Notes: generated by a model not told the origin, from the letters alone. A stretch of DNA of 8,427 nucleotides from Dehalococcoidales bacterium (GCA_030648675.1 JAUSGV010000188.1:1-8427); one strand, 5' to 3'; counted from the first letter of the stretch, positions 1 through 7,483 are shown. Numbers and translations are program-made.

Positions 1-519
1 TTACTCGATGACTTCGCAGGAAGCGGAGACTCATTTTTTCGGAGCGAAGGGAACGATATAAAGGGGAAAATCGCAAAGTGTATTGAGACGCTAATGAGCC
101 AGAACCCCAAGACTGGATTACTTGACATTGACTCGTTGGAAGTCCAGGTTGTACTCTATTTGGCCACGGAACTTGCCGCGGGAAACATCAGGGAAAGAGT
201 CCAAACTTTATGGCCTAGACATTGGCCACGATGTGAAATATCTGTAGTCTACACTCTCCCTGATATCATACGAATTACCGGTGATGCGGACCCAGAGTTT
301 GATGCCCTATTAGAAAAATATTACGATGCTAAAATCATGGACAAGCATTTAAAAAAAGGCGGGCCCGATGTTATTCATGGTTATGCGAATTGTAGTCTTC
401 CTTTAGTTCTGAATCACAACACACCCAATAATTCCGTGTATTTATTGTGGGTGAATAGTAGCGAGGTTCCAACAATTGGCCTGTTCCCGAGGGTTAGCCG
501 TCATCGAGAGGAAGCATGA
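1..519 (+). CDS. Phosphoribosyltransferase-like conflict-system protein, C-terminal part
   Basis: The reading frame is open from base 1, so the 5' end lies outside the window and only 172 residues are visible. The internal ATG at 94 is not a convincing start because the frame upstream codes for a recognisable motif. At bases 7-27 the frame reads DDFAGSG after hydrophobic residues. This resembles the PRPP-binding loop of type I phosphoribosyltransferases (two acidic residues, then a G/S/T-rich turn), in the DDF-G-G form I associate with PRTase-like proteins of conflict systems. Near the C terminus are NHNTPNN (412-432) and LFPR (481-492), which I also recall as conserved in that group. The expected role is transfer of, or reaction with, a phosphoribosyl group, but the substrate is unknown. 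The stop codon overlaps the next ATG (ATGA), so the gene is translationally coupled to the ATPase. I am fairly sure of the fold and less sure of the activity. Confidence 0.72.
   Translation, partial: LLDDFAGSGDSFFRSEGNDIKGKIAKCIETLMSQNPKTGLLDIDSLEVQVVLYLATELAAGNIRERVQTLWPRHWPRCEISVVYTLPDIIRITGDADPEFDALLEKYYDAKIMDKHLKKGGPDVIHGYANCSLPLVLNHNTPNNSVYLLWVNSSEVPTIGLFPRVSRHREEA
506..514 (+). promoter_or_regulatory. Ribosome binding site for the ATPase gene
   Basis: GAGAGGAAG lies inside the last codons of the PRTase-like gene, with GAGG four bases before the ATG at 516. It supports that ATG as the start and supports coupled translation through the ATGA overlap. Confidence 0.6.
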
Positions 520-2450
520 AAGACCCGCGTAATCCTTTCAGGATGAGGGCATCTGAACAGATCGCTTCGGAAACTACCTTCCTAAAACTCTTTGGGCCAG
601 GAGTTTTGGAAATCTTGCCACCTGGGGCTTTAGAACAGCGCCCGGTTGTCTTCAGAAGTGCCCCAGGTGGTGGCAAAACCTCTTTATTGCGAGTATTCAC
701 TCCCTCGGCTCTTGTAACTCTCTTTGCCAACAGAGCCAATGATGACTTCAAGGACCTTTTCGTACGTATGAAGGAAATTGGGGCCGTCGACGACAACGGG
801 CCCCAACTCTTGGCAGCCATGCTGTCATGTACAAAGAACTACGCCCCGCTCGAAGACTTTACCCGGGATAAGGGGCAAGCAGAAAGGTTATTCTTTGCCC
901 TGCTCGATTCCCGCGTTCTATTAGCTTTCCTTCATGGCGCGTTGGTGATGCGTAATCTTGAATACCCTGCTGATCTAAATCGTATAAGCTTACGAATCGA
1001 ACCAGACATTGCTGCCCGACTAGGTTTGCTCAGCGAATGTCCCGGTCCGGTAGCCTATGAATGGGCAAGAAATATCGAGACAGCTATTGGGCAAGCTCTC
1101 GATAGTTTGGACTTGGAGCCTCCCAGTGCTCCTGGTCATCAGGGGCTCCTATTGTTGGAAGGATTGCGTTCAGATGGCCTAATGATTGATGGGAAACCAA
1201 TCGTACAAAAACTCCTAGTGATGTTTGACGATGTTCATAAATTAGCCCCCCAGCAACGTATGAGTCTTGGTCAATCCCTGACTAGAGATCGGGGTGGTGT
1301 CCCCGCTTGGCTAGCTGAACGGCTAGAGGCTATGACTTCTGACGAACTACTTGAATTAGGATCAAGGCATGGAAGAGACTATGACGATCAAGCCCCAACA
1401 TTAGAAAAATATTGGCGTGATCATAGTTCTCGTTTTGAAAAATCAGTCATGAATATAGCCGATAAGCGTGTTCGAGAAGCTCGATCCGTTGAAATTGACT
1501 CTTTTGTAGGATGCCTCGAAGGCAGTATCGAGGGGCCCGAACATCAAGCTATTCTTGAACAAGCGTTAGCTACGGTATCGATGCGAGTACAAAAAACATT
1601 TGATCTTGATCCGCGCTTCCGAGAGTGGGCTCCATTGATCAAACAAACAAATACAACTACCTTGGAGCGACTTCTTGATTGGAGGACTTTGGAAGTGGTT
1701 TTGGCTCGCCCACCTCGAAAACAGTTGTCCTTAGAATTAGCGGTACCCGACGATCAATCAGTGAAAATGGGAGATGATGCGGGATTGCGAAGCTCAGCTG
1801 TCCGAGCTGCAGCGGATTTATTCTTATCGGCAGAATTTCACCTGCCTTACTATTACAGCTTTGAAAGATTAGTATCGCTCGCTTCATACAATATCGAGCA
1901 ATTCTTAGCCATAAGCGGCGATATATTTGAAGAAGCTAGTTCATACGCCATTCTTCGGAAGAACCATCAATTATCCCCGGAACGGCAACATTCGATACTG
2001 AAAAAAGCAGCTGAGAATTGGTGGGAACAGGACTTATTACGGGCCATTCCGATGCGTACCGAGGTAAGATCGTTCGTGGAATCAATAGGGCGGTTTGCGA
2101 GGTGGGAGACTGCTAAAGCTAACGCGCCGTACCCGCCAGGGGTCACTGGTATAGCGATAACCATGGCAGACCGAGACAGGCTTCGCGACCCAAAGGTTCT
2201 TGAAAATCGGCCTGACCTTCAGCAGCTTGCTTCTGTACTGGCCATATGTCTCGCGTACAACATAATGGACGCCCAATTAGACAGATCACAAAATTATGAA
2301 CGGAGGATGGTTCTTTATCTCAATCGGTTACTTTGCGCTCGATTCGACCTCCCTCTCCAGTACGGAGGGTGGCGACCGAAAAAACCTGAGGATCTCGCAA
2401 AGTGGGTGAAGGAGGGGTTCCGCCCTCCTAGTGGGGAGACTCTGATCTAA
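516..2450 (+). CDS. Orc1/Cdc6-like AAA+ ATPase of a predicted conflict system
   Basis: The protein has 644 residues. The N terminus reads NPFRMRASEQI followed by FLKLFGPGVLEIL, a lead-in I associate with Orc/Cdc6-like ATPases found beside PRTase-like genes. The Walker A loop is SAPGGGKTS at residues 48-56 (Lys54, Thr55); Ser48 stands where the first glycine of the P-loop usually is. Walker B is LLVMFDDVH at 233-241 (Asp238, Asp239). It is followed by HKLAPQQR and PAWLAERLEA, as expected for a helical segment after Walker B in this group. The remaining ~370 residues are alpha-helical in character and carry no motif I can name. The likely role is ATP-dependent sensing or gating of its operon partners in the cytoplasm; that is inferred from family and context. 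The start is fixed by the ATGA overlap and an upstream GAGG. The stop directly abuts the next ATG (TAAATG). A STAND-type NTPase is the main alternative reading. Confidence 0.82.
   Translation: MKDPRNPFRMRASEQIASETTFLKLFGPGVLEILPPGALEQRPVVFRSAPGGGKTSLLRVFTPSALVTLFANRANDDFKDLFVRMKEIGAVDDNGPQLLAAMLSCTKNYAPLEDFTRDKGQAERLFFALLDSRVLLAFLHGALVMRNLEYPADLNRISLRIEPDIAARLGLLSECPGPVAYEWARNIETAIGQALDSLDLEPPSAPGHQGLLLLEGLRSDGLMIDGKPIVQKLLVMFDDVHKLAPQQRMSLGQSLTRDRGGVPAWLAERLEAMTSDELLELGSRHGRDYDDQAPTLEKYWRDHSSRFEKSVMNIADKRVREARSVEIDSFVGCLEGSIEGPEHQAILEQALATVSMRVQKTFDLDPRFREWAPLIKQTNTTTLERLLDWRTLEVVLARPPRKQLSLELAVPDDQSVKMGDDAGLRSSAVRAAADLFLSAEFHLPYYYSFERLVSLASYNIEQFLAISGDIFEEASSYAILRKNHQLSPERQHSILKKAAENWWEQDLLRAIPMRTEVRSFVESIGRFARWETAKANAPYPPGVTGIAITMADRDRLRDPKVLENRPDLQQLASVLAICLAYNIMDAQLDRSQNYERRMVLYLNRLLCARFDLPLQYGGWRPKKPEDLAKWVKEGFRPPSGETLI
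2411..2428 (+). other. GC-rich hairpin before the third operon gene
   Basis: GGAGGG (2411-2416) and CCCTCC (2423-2428) form a perfect six-pair stem with a six-base loop inside the 3' end of the ATPase gene. No T-run follows, so it is not an intrinsic terminator. It lies just before GGGGAG (2433-2438), the likely ribosome binding sequence of the next gene, and might tune its translation or slow the ribosome. It could also be chance in a G/C-rich stretch. Confidence 0.35.
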
Positions 2451-3590
2451 ATGGAAACGGGATTGGGCGGACAACGGTGGGATGACTACGTCTTACGTCG
2501 TGGAGATGATTTTTTTCTGTTTTGGAAGGAGCTATTAAGCTCTAGCACCCGGGACCTGTTGTTTGTTGTTGGACAGGGTTTCGATCCTCGAATGAAAGTT
2601 GGGGTCGAGGCTATACTCAACTCTGGAGGAAATGGAAGAAGAAACTGCGTCGTAATACAATTCGATGAGGGGGCAATCTCTCCTTCAAGGCTCCACGATG
2701 CGTTATTAAAGGAAAACTTCGACGGACTACAGAGCCATTTCACCAAAGCCGGTGAGTTTATCACAAAGCGGGTTCAGATGTGGTCTAAAGATGGACGCCG
2801 CCGGACAGGCTCTCGGAATGTTGCATCGGTTTTTGAGTCACCCGCAGATTTGGCTGGTTATACAGATGTGGTTGTTGACATTAGTGCAATGCCCAGAACT
2901 CTTTACATGCCCTTAATCGCAAAGTTACTCCATCTAGTGGATCATTGGAATTTTGATTCCAAGGTCCCTAATATTCACGTGGTAGTATCTGACGACCCCG
3001 ATTTTGACCAGTCAATTACCGGTCAAGGGTTAGACGAAGACGCTAGTTATATTCATGGTTTCGAAAGCGGGATCCAATTAGAAGCGACCGCAAATATTCC
3101 TAGGGTGTGGATGCCAATTCTTGGTGAAGGCAAAGTAAGCCATTTCGAACGGATTTATGACTTGGTTAATCCTGACGAGGTAGCACCAATTTTGCCTTTC
3201 CCCTGTCTCCGCCCTAGAAGGACTGATGACCTCTTTGTTGAATATCGGTCACATCTGATGGATCGGTTGCGGATTGAACCGCGAAATTTTCTTTTCGTTC
3301 CGGAGCAGAACCCATTCGGGGTATATAGACAGGTTACGACCGCCGTGAAGCATTATTCTGACGCTCTCCAACCTCTTGGAGGATGCAAGGTGATTCTTTC
3401 GGCTCTTTCCAGTAAGCTAATTTCCTTGGGATGTCTCCTAGCGGCATACGAATTGAAGAGAATGGATCTGACCGTCGGAATAGCGCACGTTCATTCAACA
3501 GGGTACAGAATGGCAGGCACGATGCCTGACCGAGTAAGTCTATTTGAGGCATGGCTTTCAGGTGATTGCTACGAAAAAGAAAAAGATTAA
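2451..3590 (+). CDS. Unrecognised operon protein with Rossmann-like features
   Basis: The protein has 379 residues and no family I can name. Several hydrophobic strands end in conserved-looking motifs: DLLFVVGQGFDPRM (residues 35-48), CVVIQFDE (66-73), VVVDISAMPR (140-149), IHVVVSDDPDFD (175-186), VILSALSSKLISLG (314-327) and VGIAHVHSTGYRM (342-354). Alternating strands and helices with glycine or acidic residues at strand ends suggest an alpha/beta nucleotide-binding fold, possibly two related halves. I see no signal peptide or membrane helix, so it is probably cytoplasmic. The ATG follows the ATPase stop with no gap, and GGGGAG lies 12 bases upstream, which is rather far, so coupling probably helps initiation. 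Its constant company with a PRTase, an ATPase and a kinase would make it a partner, ligand sensor or effector. No specific function is claimed. Confidence 0.8.
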   Translation: METGLGGQRWDDYVLRRGDDFFLFWKELLSSSTRDLLFVVGQGFDPRMKVGVEAILNSGGNGRRNCVVIQFDEGAISPSRLHDALLKENFDGLQSHFTKAGEFITKRVQMWSKDGRRRTGSRNVASVFESPADLAGYTDVVVDISAMPRTLYMPLIAKLLHLVDHWNFDSKVPNIHVVVSDDPDFDQSITGQGLDEDASYIHGFESGIQLEATANIPRVWMPILGEGKVSHFERIYDLVNPDEVAPILPFPCLRPRRTDDLFVEYRSHLMDRLRIEPRNFLFVPEQNPFGVYRQVTTAVKHYSDALQPLGGCKVILSALSSKLISLGCLLAAYELKRMDLTVGIAHVHSTGYRMAGTMPDRVSLFEAWLSGDCYEKEKD

Positions 3591-4656
3591 TATTAAGCTT
3601 CTGTCTTCTACCCCTCCCGTCGTTGTTGGGACGGGGCTCATAGTGCTGGATATTATAGTTGAGGGTAACGATACAATCCAACTGCACGTTGGAGGTTCTT
3701 GCGGTAATGTGCTATCTATATTGGCAGCACTTGGTTGGAAGTCTTGGCCGGTGGGTCGATTAGGTGAAGACAGGAACGGCGAGTTAATAACTGAAGAAAT
3801 CAAAAATTTGGGAATGCACTCAGAATACCTGACACAAGAAACAAACATCCAAACCCCCGTTATTCTAGAGAAAGTGCGTCCGGGAGGAGTTCCAACCCGT
3901 ACCCATTCATATTCGCTTCGCTGTCCAAATTGCGGAACTTTTTTCCCCCGCTTCCGACCCATCCGTAAGGAAACGGCAGCACAAGTTAGCAATTCTTTGA
4001 AACGAGCGTCCGTTTTCTATTTCGACAGAACGTCTCCGGGAGCTTTATCCTTAGCGAATTATTATCGTCAGCACGGTAGTCTTATTGTTTTTGAACCTTC
4101 ATCAGTCGGCGATGGCAGACTATTCAAGCAGGCATTACAATCTGCCCATATCTTGAAGTACTCCAGGGAGCGTGTAACCGATATTGCAGAAACTGTCGGC
4201 GAATTCCAAGTCCCTTTAGAAATAGAGACTCTAGGCCCAGACGGTCTTCGCTATAAGCATATTCCAATAAACAACGACTGTAAGAAAAGCAACTGGGTAC
4301 AACTGCCAGCTTGCAAAGTTAGTAATTTGGTGGACGAAGCCGGCAGTGGAGATTGGTGTACGGCCGGCCTCATTTACCTACTTGGACGTAATGGAGCTTC
4401 GTCATTTTTGCGCGCAAGTGAGTCTTCTCTTCGAGAAGCTATTATGATAGGGCAGTCACTCGCGTCGGTTAATTGTAGCTATATCGGTGCCCGGGGAGTC
4501 ATGAGTTTCGTCCCCATTAAAGAATTAATCGATCTAGCTACGAGGGTCGCTAACGGCCATTGTTTAGAAGCAAAAAATCGAGCGGCGGTCTCCATTCAAA
4601 GTCTTGATGTACTCGGAAAAGTGTGCCCTCAATGTACGACTGAACGCTCTGACTGA
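3562..4656 (+). CDS. PfkB/ribokinase-family kinase with two CPxC knuckles
   Basis: This family phosphorylates sugars and nucleosides with ATP. The N-terminal signature GGSCGNVLSILAALGW and the C-terminal signature DEAGSGDWC are both present; the last Asp of DEAGSGD is the expected catalytic base, so the enzyme looks active. The length (about 364 residues) is somewhat above the usual ~300-330. The extra length includes a segment with CPNC, just after the substrate-lid region, and a C-terminal tail with CPQC. Together these could make a split four-cysteine zinc site, which is not a normal ribokinase feature. The start is uncertain. I prefer GTG at 3562 (GAGG at 3546-3549, a long 12-base spacing); the frame is also open to TTG at 3544, giving 370 residues. 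From the GTG it overlaps the previous gene by 29 bases, so it belongs to the operon. The substrate is unknown; ribose, a nucleoside or a product of the PRTase are plausible. Confidence 0.85.
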   Translation: MIATKKKKINIKLLSSTPPVVVGTGLIVLDIIVEGNDTIQLHVGGSCGNVLSILAALGWKSWPVGRLGEDRNGELITEEIKNLGMHSEYLTQETNIQTPVILEKVRPGGVPTRTHSYSLRCPNCGTFFPRFRPIRKETAAQVSNSLKRASVFYFDRTSPGALSLANYYRQHGSLIVFEPSSVGDGRLFKQALQSAHILKYSRERVTDIAETVGEFQVPLEIETLGPDGLRYKHIPINNDCKKSNWVQLPACKVSNLVDEAGSGDWCTAGLIYLLGRNGASSFLRASESSLREAIMIGQSLASVNCSYIGARGVMSFVPIKELIDLATRVANGHCLEAKNRAAVSIQSLDVLGKVCPQCTTERSD

Positions 4657-4714
4657 TTATCTTCTTATTACATTCTTCAAGACGTTCCCACCTTGAAACA
4701 ATGCTTCGTTTTGT

Positions 4715-5037
4715 TTAAACGGCCGCCGTCTCATCTTTCTCCTTGCGTATCTGCTCGTAAACCTGTTTCAGAAGATTCCGGCCTACCGCGTCCCGGAATT
4801 CCCTTTCGTTGAGGTACTTTGCGGTAATCTCCTCGTTCTGTTCCATCCGGTCTACAAATAGACCCTCCAGAGCTTTCAAAAAGACATAGCTGAAGTTCTC
4901 TTCAGAATTAGCCATTGCAGCTTGCCGTATTGAGGAATTAGAAACGGCGTCCTCCATGATTGAGTCGAAGAAGAGCTGGTCAGCGGGCTTAAAATCAGTG
5001 CCGAAGCGGTCATTAAGAATGTCGATGAGCTTCGAAG
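4715..5037 (-). pseudogene. hsdR: 3' remnant of a type I restriction HsdR gene, cut by IS21
   Basis: The last ~106 codons read SKLIDILNDRFGTDFK, then PADQLFFD, IRQAA, KALEGLFVDRMEQNEEI and LKQVYEQIR near the stop. I recognise this as the C-terminal helical part of HsdR, the motor and nuclease subunit of type I restriction-modification enzymes. A full HsdR has roughly 800-1100 residues, so the nuclease and helicase domains are absent. The open frame continues upstream into the insertion sequence, with a TTG at 5126-5128 and a stop at 5141. Those ~31 leading residues come from the IS end rather than hsdR, because the terminal repeat begins at 5038. No hsdR sequence follows on the far side of the element. 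It faces the operon convergently and is almost certainly non-functional. Family assignment is from memory of the conserved tail. Confidence 0.72.
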
Positions 5038-5064
5038 TGGTGGCAACGGTCAGAAAGTGAGCCA
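5038..5064 (+). repeat. IS21 terminal inverted repeat, istB-side end
   Basis: It starts TGGTGGCAACGG and ends TGAGCCA. It matches the reverse complement of 7484-7510 at 22 of 27 positions without gaps. It overlaps the chimeric open frame that runs into the hsdR remnant. Confidence 0.8.
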
Positions 5065-5081
5065 AACCAACGTTCGGTTTC

Positions 5082-5092
5082 TGAGCCACTCC
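5082..5092 (+). repeat. Inner end repeat of IS21, istB side
   Basis: TGAGCCACTCC is the exact inverted copy of 7457-7467 at the other end. It lies 24 bases inside the outer TGAGCCA. It is probably a second transposase binding site. Confidence 0.7.
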
Positions 5093-5140
5093 GTCTTGTA
5101 GTATAAGGGCTCTCCTTGTGTCGTTCAACTGTCTAGTGGC

Positions 5141-5935
5141 TTACTCCTTTACCTCCTTCTCATCTGACTTTCCCGCGGTGTCTTCTTCTCGTTCCCTCTT
5201 CCTGCTGCGGTACGAGGCCCCACGGGTGGTCAAGATGTGAGAATGATGTCCTAGTCGGTCCAGCAGGGCGGTGGTGAGCTTCGCATCTCCGAAGACCTGC
5301 ACCCATTCGCTGAAGGCCAGATTGGTGGTGATGAGGGTCGACCGCCGTTCATACCGCTCCGATATCAGGTTGAAGAGCAGTTCTCCGCCGGCACGGTCAA
5401 AAGGCACGAAACCCAGTTCGTCAACGATGAGTAGATCCGCCTGCTGAATCCGGCGGTGCAGGCGTCCCAGGAGACGCTCATCGCGGGCTTCAAGAAGGGT
5501 ACGCACCAGGTCTGCCGCCCGGGTAAAACTCACACGGAAACGCCGGCGGGCAGCCTCCACCCCGAGACCGATGGCGATGTGCGTCTTTCCAGTACCGATG
5601 GGCCCGGCAAGGATAATGTCCTCGGCCTTGTTGAGGTATTCGCAGCTGACCAGTTCCAGCAGCTTGGGCCGGGATATTCCCTGAAGTGCCTTCCAGTCGA
5701 GTTGGTCAAGTGTCTTGATGTCGGGGAAATGAGCTTCCCGCATCCGGTGGGCAGCGGTCTGCTCCTGGCGGGACCGCAACTCCGCCTCAAGGATGCATCG
5801 CAGAAACTCTTCGTACGCCCAGCCACCGTCGCGGGCTTGACGTGCCAGCGCTATGTATTCCCGTGCCGCTCCAAGGAGCTTCAAGGTACGGAGGTGCTCG
5901 GTGAGCACCGCTTCTCGGATGGCGGTCTCACTCAT
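5141..5935 (-). CDS. istB: IS21 helper ATPase IstB
   Basis: This is the AAA+ partner of the IstA transposase, related to DnaA and DnaC; it loads on DNA and steers target choice. The protein has 264 residues, close to the usual ~250-265. Walker A is GPIGTGKT (residues 111-118), Walker B is LLIVDE (168-173), sensor 1 is TTN (203-205), and the C terminus has the family's LLDRLGHHSHIL stretch and a basic tail. The frame is open upstream to 6070, but ATG at 5935 is chosen because it overlaps the istA stop (ATGA), has an ideal ribosome binding site, and gives the family's normal N terminus. The longer version would add 45 residues read from inside istA in another frame. Confidence 0.94.
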   Translation of the reverse strand: MSETAIREAVLTEHLRTLKLLGAAREYIALARQARDGGWAYEEFLRCILEAELRSRQEQTAAHRMREAHFPDIKTLDQLDWKALQGISRPKLLELVSCEYLNKAEDIILAGPIGTGKTHIAIGLGVEAARRRFRVSFTRAADLVRTLLEARDERLLGRLHRRIQQADLLIVDELGFVPFDRAGGELLFNLISERYERRSTLITTNLAFSEWVQVFGDAKLTTALLDRLGHHSHILTTRGASYRSRKREREEDTAGKSDEKEVKE

Positions 5936-7407
5936 CGCACACCTCCCGCCAGTAACACGTCGTAGTCTGCCGGTGAGGCCGACTCGATATGATAGCCCTG
6001 AAGAGCCGCGGGTACTTCCACCATCACGGTAGGTTGTTGCAGACGCGACGGCAGAGCCAGCAAGTCGCATCGGCCGGCCTGGAAAGCGGCTTCAAGCGCC
6101 CCGGCGACTGCTTGTGAGCCATGATCGACGATAGCCCCCAGCACCCGGGACAGCACTCGTGCCGCTTCCTGCGGCCCATAGCGGCTCACCAGTAGGGACC
6201 AGAGCTTGCCGTAGGGCTCCCCGAGCTCTGCCACCAGTTCGGGCGCCACCTGCCGTACCGCTTGGGGCTTTTTGGCCAACTCGGGGAGATAGTGGTGGTA
6301 CTGGATACGCCGTCCACCCCGTCTCTGGCGCGGCACCACCTCTGTTTCACCCCGGCAGCCGAGGCGGATGTCGTCGACGCCAATATACGCTGTGGCTTCC
6401 AACCGCGCCCAGCCAGACGGTACCGAATACCGAGCCTTTTCTATATCCACCGTCGACTTGTTGGATACCTGTACCAGCATTACCCGGCGTGCTTCAAACG
6501 GCCGATCTGGTAAGGCTATCAGTTGGGGACACTCCTCCTGCCACATATCACAGCACCGGCGACCGTCCTGCTGTACCCGTTCCCGCCAAGCTTCGTCCAC
6601 TTCCCGAAGTACCGCCATCGAGATCTCTGTCAGACTGTTGCCGCGCGGCACCGGCGTCATATGCTGGAGTCTGATACTCTTGCCTCGTGATTCCACGCCA
6701 CCCTTGTCATGTCCCTCGCCTAACCTAGCGAAGCACGGTTCGAACAGATAGTGGCTGACCAGCGACTGAAATCGCTCGGTGAGCTGCGGACCGAGTCCCA
6801 CCCTGCGTTTCACCGCCGGCGTCAGATTGTCGTACACTATACGTTGCGGCAGACCCCCAAAATACGCCGCCGCCCGTACGTGGCCATCGAGAAAAGCCAA
6901 CTGATCGCACGAGTTGTAGAGCCACAGGAAGTCGTGCCCGGAATAAGGCAGATGGAGGAGCAATTTCCACGCACGATAAAACTCGCCATTTTCCTCCACG
7001 GTTACTTCGAAGAAGTCGAATTGCCCCTCTTCGCCAGGCCGGTGGACCAATGGGATGTAGACCTCCGCCGAACGGCGGCGTTTTTCCCTGAGATAGTCCC
7101 GAACGGTGGTTATCCCTACCTGGTAGTGGTCAACAATAAGCTGGCGATGGATCCGGCTCCCGGTGAGCCGTTGCTTCGGCGTGACCCGGTGTGCCCACTC
7201 ACGCTGTATCTCATCGATGCGCACCGCCACCTTTTCCATTACCGGGTGCGGCCGCGGAACACTCTCTTTGCGGACGGGCTGCGATAGTCCGAGATACTTG
7301 GTCACCGTATTCCGGCTTACGTCCAACTCGCGAGCGACCGACCGGATACTTTTGCCCTCCACCATCACCTTGTGGCGTATTACATAGACCTTGTCCATTC
7401 GTATCAC
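5932..7407 (-). CDS. istA: IS21 transposase IstA
   Basis: This is a DDE-type transposase that cuts and joins the IS21 ends together with IstB. The protein has 491 residues, in the family range. The N terminus has a helix-turn-helix (SIRSVARELDVSRNTVTKYL, residues 20-39). The retroviral-integrase core follows, with likely catalytic residues Asp131 (GEEGQFDFFEV), Asp193 (IVYDNL) and Glu239 (KGGVES). A C-terminal domain containing YSVPSGW follows. The GTG at 7407 has GGAGG six bases upstream. ATG at 7398 is a possible alternative, with AAGGAG eight bases upstream, and costs only three residues. The stop overlaps the istB start by four bases. The frame is intact. Confidence 0.94.
   Translation of the reverse strand: MIRMDKVYVIRHKVMVEGKSIRSVARELDVSRNTVTKYLGLSQPVRKESVPRPHPVMEKVAVRIDEIQREWAHRVTPKQRLTGSRIHRQLIVDHYQVGITTVRDYLREKRRRSAEVYIPLVHRPGEEGQFDFFEVTVEENGEFYRAWKLLLHLPYSGHDFLWLYNSCDQLAFLDGHVRAAAYFGGLPQRIVYDNLTPAVKRRVGLGPQLTERFQSLVSHYLFEPCFARLGEGHDKGGVESRGKSIRLQHMTPVPRGNSLTEISMAVLREVDEAWRERVQQDGRRCCDMWQEECPQLIALPDRPFEARRVMLVQVSNKSTVDIEKARYSVPSGWARLEATAYIGVDDIRLGCRGETEVVPRQRRGGRRIQYHHYLPELAKKPQAVRQVAPELVAELGEPYGKLWSLLVSRYGPQEAARVLSRVLGAIVDHGSQAVAGALEAAFQAGRCDLLALPSRLQQPTVMVEVPAALQGYHIESASPADYDVLLAGGVR
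5941..5946 (-). promoter_or_regulatory. Ribosome binding site of istB
   Basis: On the minus strand GGAGGT lies five bases before the ATG at 5935, inside the end of istA. It decides the start of istB against the longer upstream open frame. Confidence 0.75.
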
Positions 7408-7456
7408 TCCTTTCCTCCGGCATCCACTGGTTTCCCTGCAGATTACCGGACTTTAA

Positions 7457-7467
7457 GGAGTGGCTCA
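7457..7467 (-). repeat. Inner end repeat of IS21, istA side
   Basis: The plus strand reads GGAGTGGCTCA, the exact inverted copy of 5082-5092. It also partly repeats the outer element 23 bases away: 7458-7470 and 7481-7493 agree at 10 of 13 positions, all three differences being transitions. It is probably a transposase binding site. Confidence 0.7.
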
Positions 7468-7483
7468 ATTCCTGGGCGGCGAA

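Noticed and set aside
94..519. Separate 141-residue gene starting at ATG 94
   Set aside because: The same frame is open to base 1 and encodes DDFAGSG upstream of this ATG, so it is the 3' part of a larger gene.
494..820. Minus-strand 108-residue open frame over the start of the ATPase gene, with similar minus-strand frames inside the operon
   Set aside because: They overlap genes with clear motifs (Walker A, PfkB signatures) and show no domain of their own.
4676..4697. Possible terminator between the kinase gene and the hsdR remnant
   Set aside because: TTCAAG and CTTGAA pair over only six bases with a ten-base loop and low G+C, and the T-rich stretch starts about ten bases later. This is too weak to call.
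5456..5965. 169-residue plus-strand open frame
   Set aside because: Antisense shadow of istB, whose Walker motifs and start are certain.
5936..6070. 45-residue N-terminal extension of IstB
   Set aside because: It would be read out of frame inside istA. The ATG at 5935, with GGAGGT five bases upstream and the ATGA overlap, gives the normal IstB N terminus.
6751..7287. 178-residue plus-strand open frame, with several shorter plus-strand frames across 6159-7541
   Set aside because: They lie antisense to istA, a clear transposase gene with full motifs. They have no recognisable domain and no good ribosome binding site, and long antisense frames are expected in G+C-rich coding DNA.
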